Positions 6,360 to 9,429 of a DNA stretch of 9,429 bases are shown here, piece by piece; within the stretch, counting starts at the first letter, position 1; each line of letters starts with the position of its first letter. A program made the position numbers and the translations under genes. The notes beneath the pieces were generated by a model. It saw nothing but the letters and a program-made list of their open reading frames with translations, had not been told where the DNA came from and made no database searches. This DNA is from Puniceicoccales bacterium (GTDB lineage Bacteria; Verrucomicrobiota; Verrucomicrobiae; Opitutales; LL51), in NCBI GenBank assembly GCA_031259625.1, contig JAIRLG010000061.1:1-9429 (forward strand), written 5' to 3'.

Positions 6360-8477
6360 ATGTTCCATTCCAGCGATTTGAAAGCCTTGTCCCTTCCCCT
6401 CGGCCAGAAGGGAGATGAGACCGCCCTCGGCGGGCAGATCTACCAGATCTTTCTGGAGGCCGGACGGACGACCGGGGAATACGGGAGCTCCCAGGCCTGG
6501 GACTTGGCCCGCGAAGTCCTGTCGAAACTGTGGGAGAAGACCGCTTCGGGGGTTGAAATCACCCCGGCCGCCGTCGAGGAGGCCATCGAGACCTGCCTGC
6601 TGCGCTCGCCGTTTCTGCTGGCCGCCAAGGCCTTTGTCATCGCCCGCGACCGCCGCCACGGGCCGGAGCTCCCGCATCGGCAGGACGTCGAGAACGTCGA
6701 TCGCTACCTCTCGCGCTCGGACTGGAAGGTGCGGGAAAACAGCAACATGTCCTACTCGCTGCAGGGGCTTAACAACTACCTTTCCGGCGAGATGAGCCAG
6801 AACTATTGGCTTCACCGTGTCTATCCGCCCCAAATACGCCAGGCCCACGAATCCGGGGATTTCCACATCCACGACCTGAGCCAGCTGTCCGTCTACTGCG
6901 TGGGCTGGGACTTGGCCGACCTGCTGCGGGAGGGCTTCTGCGGCGTCGCCGGCAAGCTGGAGGCCCAGCCGCCGAAGCATTTTCGAACGGCCCTGGGGCA
7001 GGTGGTGAACTTCTTCTACACCCTGCAGGGGGAAGCGGCCGGTGCCCAGGCCTTTTCCAATTTCGACACCCTCCTGGCCCCCTTCATCCGCCAGGACCGG
7101 CTGGACGAGGCCCGGGTGGAGCAGGCCCTGCAGGAGTTCGTCTTCAACATCAACGTCCCCACCCGGGTCGGCTTCCAGACCCCCTTCACCAACATCACCC
7201 TGGACCTCTTCTGCCCCGAGCACCTGGCCGCCGAGCCGGTGATCATCGGCGGGGAGCTGCAGTCCGCCACCTACGGGGAATTCCAGGCGGAGATGGACGT
7301 CTTCAATCGGGCGCTCTTTCGGGTGATGACCCGGGGGGATGCCCGCGGCCGGGTCATGACCTTTCCGATTCCGACGATCAACCTGACGAAGGACTTCGAC
7401 TGGGACAATCCCAACCTGCGCGGCCTCTGGGAGATGACCGGCAAATACGGCATTCCCTACTTCTCGAACTTCATCAACTCCGACATGAAGCCGGAGGATA
7501 CGCGCTCGATGTGCTGCCGCCTGCGCATCGACAATACGCAGCTGGAAAGGCGCGGGGGCGGGCTGTTCGGGGCCAATCCCCTGACCGGCAGCATCGGCGT
7601 CGTGACCCTCAATCTCCCCCGCATCGCCTATCTGGCCCAGAGCCAGGCGGAGTTCTTCGATAGACTGGGACGGCTGATGGACCTCGCTCAGGAGAGCCTG
7701 GAGATCAAGCGCCGCTTTCTGGAGCAGCTGAGCGAGCGCCAGCTCTACCCCTATATATCCTTCTACCTCGGCCGGATCAAGCAGCGCTTCGGGCATTATT
7801 GGCAGAACCATTTCTCCACCATCGGCCTGGTGGGGATGAACGAGGCCTGTCTGAATTTCCTCGGCGAGCCCATCACCGGCGAGGAGGGTAAAGCCTTCGC
7901 CCTCGAAGTTCTGGACTTCATGCGTCGGCGGCTGGTCCAGTACCAGTGCCGGACGGGGCATCACTACAACCTGGAGGCCACGCCGGCGGAGGGCACTTCC
8001 TTCCGCCTGGCCCGCAAGGACAAGCACTGCTTCGGGGATGCGATCGAGGCGGCCAACGACGGTGCGGATGGGGCCAGCGGCGAGGCGCCATTCTACACCA
8101 ATTCCGTCCACGTGCCGGTCCACCATACGGAGGATCTTTTTGCCGTTCTCGAGCATCAGGACGAGCTGCAGACGAAATTCACCGGCGGCACCGTCGTGCA
8201 CCTCTTTTTGGGCGAGCGACTGGAGGATCCCGAAGTGGTGAAGGGATTGGTGAAAAAGGTCGCGCAGCATTACCACCTGCCCTACTTCTCGCTCACGCCG
8301 ACCTTTTCCGTCTGTCCGGACCACGGCTATCTCGCCGGCGAACAGCCCCGCTGTCCCCGCTGCGACAGGGCGACGGAGGTCTACTCCCGTGTGGTCGGCT
8401 ACCTGAGGCCCGTTCAGCAGTGGAATGACGGCAAACAGGCGGAGTTTAGATTGAGGAAAGCTTTAAGATTTGCTTGA
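6360..8477 (+). CDS. nrdD: Anaerobic (class III) ribonucleoside-triphosphate reductase
   Basis: A 705-residue glycyl-radical enzyme that reduces ribonucleoside triphosphates to dNTPs without oxygen. The glycyl radical site is VVGYLRPVQQWNDGK with Gly680. The active-site thiyl cysteine lies in SMCCRLR (Cys385/Cys386). GGGLFGANPLTGSIGVVTLNLPRI follows (described here only by position, 399-422), and Asn406 falls where formate-dependent enzymes carry an active-site Asn (recalled from the T4 enzyme). The C-terminal metal site has Cys652, His655, Cys665 and Cys668, with His in place of the second Cys. Residues 1-100 resemble an ATP-cone, but the usual KRDG start is not recognisable and an in-frame TAG at 6336 rules out a longer start, so allosteric control may be altered. 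The activase NrdG is not in this window. The last seven codons lie in a short repeat that recurs downstream. Confidence 0.95.
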   Translation: MFHSSDLKALSLPLGQKGDETALGGQIYQIFLEAGRTTGEYGSSQAWDLAREVLSKLWEKTASGVEITPAAVEEAIETCLLRSPFLLAAKAFVIARDRRHGPELPHRQDVENVDRYLSRSDWKVRENSNMSYSLQGLNNYLSGEMSQNYWLHRVYPPQIRQAHESGDFHIHDLSQLSVYCVGWDLADLLREGFCGVAGKLEAQPPKHFRTALGQVVNFFYTLQGEAAGAQAFSNFDTLLAPFIRQDRLDEARVEQALQEFVFNINVPTRVGFQTPFTNITLDLFCPEHLAAEPVIIGGELQSATYGEFQAEMDVFNRALFRVMTRGDARGRVMTFPIPTINLTKDFDWDNPNLRGLWEMTGKYGIPYFSNFINSDMKPEDTRSMCCRLRIDNTQLERRGGGLFGANPLTGSIGVVTLNLPRIAYLAQSQAEFFDRLGRLMDLAQESLEIKRRFLEQLSERQLYPYISFYLGRIKQRFGHYWQNHFSTIGLVGMNEACLNFLGEPITGEEGKAFALEVLDFMRRRLVQYQCRTGHHYNLEATPAEGTSFRLARKDKHCFGDAIEAANDGADGASGEAPFYTNSVHVPVHHTEDLFAVLEHQDELQTKFTGGTVVHLFLGERLEDPEVVKGLVKKVAQHYHLPYFSLTPTFSVCPDHGYLAGEQPRCPRCDRATEVYSRVVGYLRPVQQWNDGKQAEFRLRKALRFA

Positions 8478-8554
8478 AATCCAGCAGTAGGCGGAATTCA
8501 AGCGGCGGAAGGCTTTGAGATTTGCCTAGGGCGCCGGGGACTTTAAGGATCTGC
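8455..8554 (+). repeat. Short direct repeats spanning the end of nrdD
   Basis: GGAAAGCTTTAAGATTTGC (8455-8473) recurs as GGAAGGCTTTGAGATTTGC (8507-8525), 17 of 19 identical with both changes transitions. A third, weaker copy lies at about 8536-8554 (GGGGACTTTAAGGATCTGC) and runs into the first arm of cloverleaf copy 3. The first copy encodes the last codons of nrdD and leads into its TGA. Between copies 1 and 2 lies CCAGCAG (8481-8487), the start motif of the tandem units further on. Confidence 0.65.
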
Positions 8555-8648
8555 GCTGTCTTTGCAGGCCGGGAATGGCCCAAAGGGCCATTCCCGGCCT
8601 GGGGCTCGCGGAGCGAGCCGAGCCCAGGGGGCTCCAAAGACAGCGCAG
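8551..8648. repeat. Cloverleaf palindromic element, copy 3
   Basis: Outer arms CTGCGCTGTCTTTG (8551-8564) and its exact complement (8635-8648) pair over 14 bp. Inside are hairpins 8565-8601 (17 bp perfect, loop AAA), 8603-8619 (7 bp, loop GGA) and 8620-8634 (6 bp, loop AGG), packed with a single unpaired base. The primary sequence shares little with the other copies, apart from the CTTTG end of the outer arm and a GC-NNN-GC tip on the middle hairpin, but the architecture is the same. Confidence 0.92.
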
Positions 8649-8691
8649 CGACGGCAACGAAGGAACCTTGAAAATTTAGGAAAGAACCTCG

Positions 8692-8906
8692 CCAGCAAAG
8701 AAATTTTTCCCCTGAGGGATTTTCCATCTGGCGCACCTGAAGGCATTTAAAAGCTAGCAGGGAGATTTTTTGCCTGAGGCTTTTCCATTTGACGTAGCTG
8801 AAGGGATCCGGAAATCAGCAGAAGGTTTTTTCGCTTGATATAACGGAAGATATTGGGAGACCAGCAGGGAGACTTTTCGCTTGACGTAGCGGAAGATATG
8901 GGAGAA
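8692..8906 (+). repeat. Four degenerate tandem repeat units
   Basis: Units begin with YYAGCA at 8692, 8754, 8815 and 8861 and are about 62, 61, 46 and 46 bp long. Each has a purine-rich start, a T-run, then a block like CTTGACGTAGCGGAAG (8880-8895 in the last unit). The first two share a longer block around TTTTCCAT and CTGAAGG that is missing from the last two. A more diverged unit may start at 8481. There is no coding character, and the units differ too much and are too tightly packed to be CRISPR. Confidence 0.65.
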
Positions 8907-8918
8907 GGTTCCTCTTTA

Positions 8919-9014
8919 GGCCGGCTTTGCCCGGGGCCAGGACAAAGAAATTTGTCCTGGCCCCGGGGCGGCCCGCTCCGCGGGCCGTGATTCCTCCGGA
9001 ATCCAAAGCCGGCC
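8919..9014. repeat. Cloverleaf palindromic element, copy 4
   Basis: Outer arms GGCCGGCTTTG (8919-8929) and its exact complement (9004-9014) pair over 11 bp. Inside are hairpins 8930-8967 (17 bp perfect, GAAA tetraloop), 8969-8987 (8 bp, loop TCC) and 8989-9003 (6 bp, loop TCC). It is the inverted homologue of copy 2. For example TGGCCCGC/GCGGGCCA in copy 2 corresponds to CGGCCCGC/GCGGGCCG here, a compensatory pair change. It lies downstream of truA and the tandem repeats. Confidence 0.93.
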
Positions 9015-9165
9015 CCAAAGGAGATTGCCCTAGGCCCTACATTAGCTTTTTACAGGATTTCTCCACCACAAGGTAGGAATCTTCTGTCAGAAAGATGCGC
9101 GAATCTACGAGGGGGTATGGATTCTCCACAAGGTGAATGCGCCGTTCAATAATAGATTGGGCGGC

Positions 9166-9429
9166 CTATGATTTGACGAGGGTTTCTCCATAAGAGACGT
9201 AATCCAAAAACAATCCCTTAGCCGGGGCGGTGGGGATTTTCTCATTCTTTTCCTGTCGGAAGAAGGCATTCAGAATCTCTTCGGCGGAGAGGCGGCCGAG
9301 GGCGATGGCCATCGCGGCGCCGGCGATGCGGCGGGCCATTTTGTAGAGATACCCGCTGGACTCGACGAGCATTTCGACCGACGGGCCCTGGCGGATGAAC
9401 TCGAGGCGTTGCAACCGCTTGACAGGATT
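9166..9429 (-). CDS. truA: tRNA pseudouridine(38-40) synthase TruA, C-terminal part only
   Basis: The last 87 residues of TruA, which isomerises uridines 38-40 in the tRNA anticodon arm. The gene enters from the right edge; the catalytic Asp region is outside the window. Visible family features are the KRLQRLEF strand, VESSGYLYKMARRIAG (the counterpart of the usual FLynMVRrIvG), ALGRLSAEEI, and the terminal TAPAKGLFLDYVSY. An apparent TTG start at 9414 is internal: the frame continues upstream to the edge as NPVKR, in keeping with the family. The stop is TAG (9166-9168). The same frame then stays open for 42 more codons. Assignment is confident from the C-terminal signature. Confidence 0.88.
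   Translation of the reverse strand, partial: NPVKRLQRLEFIRQGPSVEMLVESSGYLYKMARRIAGAAMAIALGRLSAEEILNAFFRQEKNEKIPTAPAKGLFLDYVSYGETLVKS

Larger units (their letters stand above)
8478..9165. other. 688-bp repeat-rich convergent region between nrdD and truA
   Basis: No convincing gene was found. From left to right it holds direct repeats at the nrdD end, cloverleaf copy 3, about 45 bp of unremarkable sequence, four degenerate tandem units, cloverleaf copy 4, and about 150 bp downstream of truA that stays open in the truA frame after its stop. No canonical intrinsic terminator with a T-tract was seen for either flanking gene. Confidence 0.6.

Noticed and set aside
6123..8324. 733-codon minus-strand open frame antisense to nrdD
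   Set aside because: It is a shadow of nrdD, whose glycyl radical and active-site motifs are unmistakable.
8562..8750. Small frames over cloverleaf copy 3
   Set aside because: They overlap the palindromic arms and translate to low-complexity sequence; no start signal.
8692..8906. CRISPR array
   Set aside because: Units are unequal in length and diverged throughout, without constant repeats and unique spacers.
4570..9014. tRNA genes, suggested by the cloverleaf shape
   Set aside because: Stem lengths of 12-19 bp, 3-nt loops and lack of a T-loop or D-loop consensus exclude tRNA.

Overview
The window looks like a GC-rich bacterial chromosome segment, most likely from the PVC superphylum and probably Verrucomicrobiota. 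The best clue is a 624-residue protein that joins a large N-terminal region to a complete GreA transcript-cleavage module, a layout known from Chlamydia and relatives. The ADP-heptose genes (gmhA-like, hldD-like) point to a Gram-negative envelope with heptose-containing glycans. Most starts lack a Shine-Dalgarno sequence; the clear exception is the diadenylate cyclase gene, whose GGAGG favours a TTG start. The lineage is inference from gene content only.

Layout: (1) 1-1553, minus strand: a gmhA-like SIS isomerase followed at once by an archaeal-type (DacZ-like) diadenylate cyclase that runs off the left edge. (2) 1554-1745: divergent promoter region. (3) 1746-4470, plus strand: greA fusion, then a comF-like phosphoribosyltransferase that has lost its second zinc knuckle. 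(4) 4471-4682: a decayed partial copy of the comF PRPP-loop sequence, joined to a cloverleaf-shaped palindromic element. (5) 4683-5711, minus strand: hldD-like epimerase. (6) 5712-6359: 648-bp divergent region with a second cloverleaf, other inverted repeats, and a NrdR-box-like palindrome just before nrdD. (7) 6360-8477, plus strand: class III anaerobic ribonucleotide reductase nrdD, with no nrdG visible. (8) 8478-9165: 688 bp of repeats: short direct repeats that overlap the end of nrdD, two more cloverleaf elements and about four degenerate tandem units. (9) 9166-9429, minus strand: C-terminal end of truA, cut by the window edge.

The protein-coding genes are mostly housekeeping: cell-surface heptose synthesis, c-di-AMP signalling, transcription fidelity, anaerobic dNTP supply and tRNA modification. 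The most unusual content is non-coding. Four intergenic elements of about 96-110 bp each fold, by perfect or near-perfect complementarity, into an outer stem of 11-15 bp enclosing three adjacent hairpins, nearly all with 3-nt loops. Their primary sequences differ widely, yet pairing is kept. Two copies are recognisable homologues in opposite orientation with compensatory changes. They occur in both convergent and divergent gaps, so they are not simply terminators. I recognise no described family with this exact architecture, but could not search.
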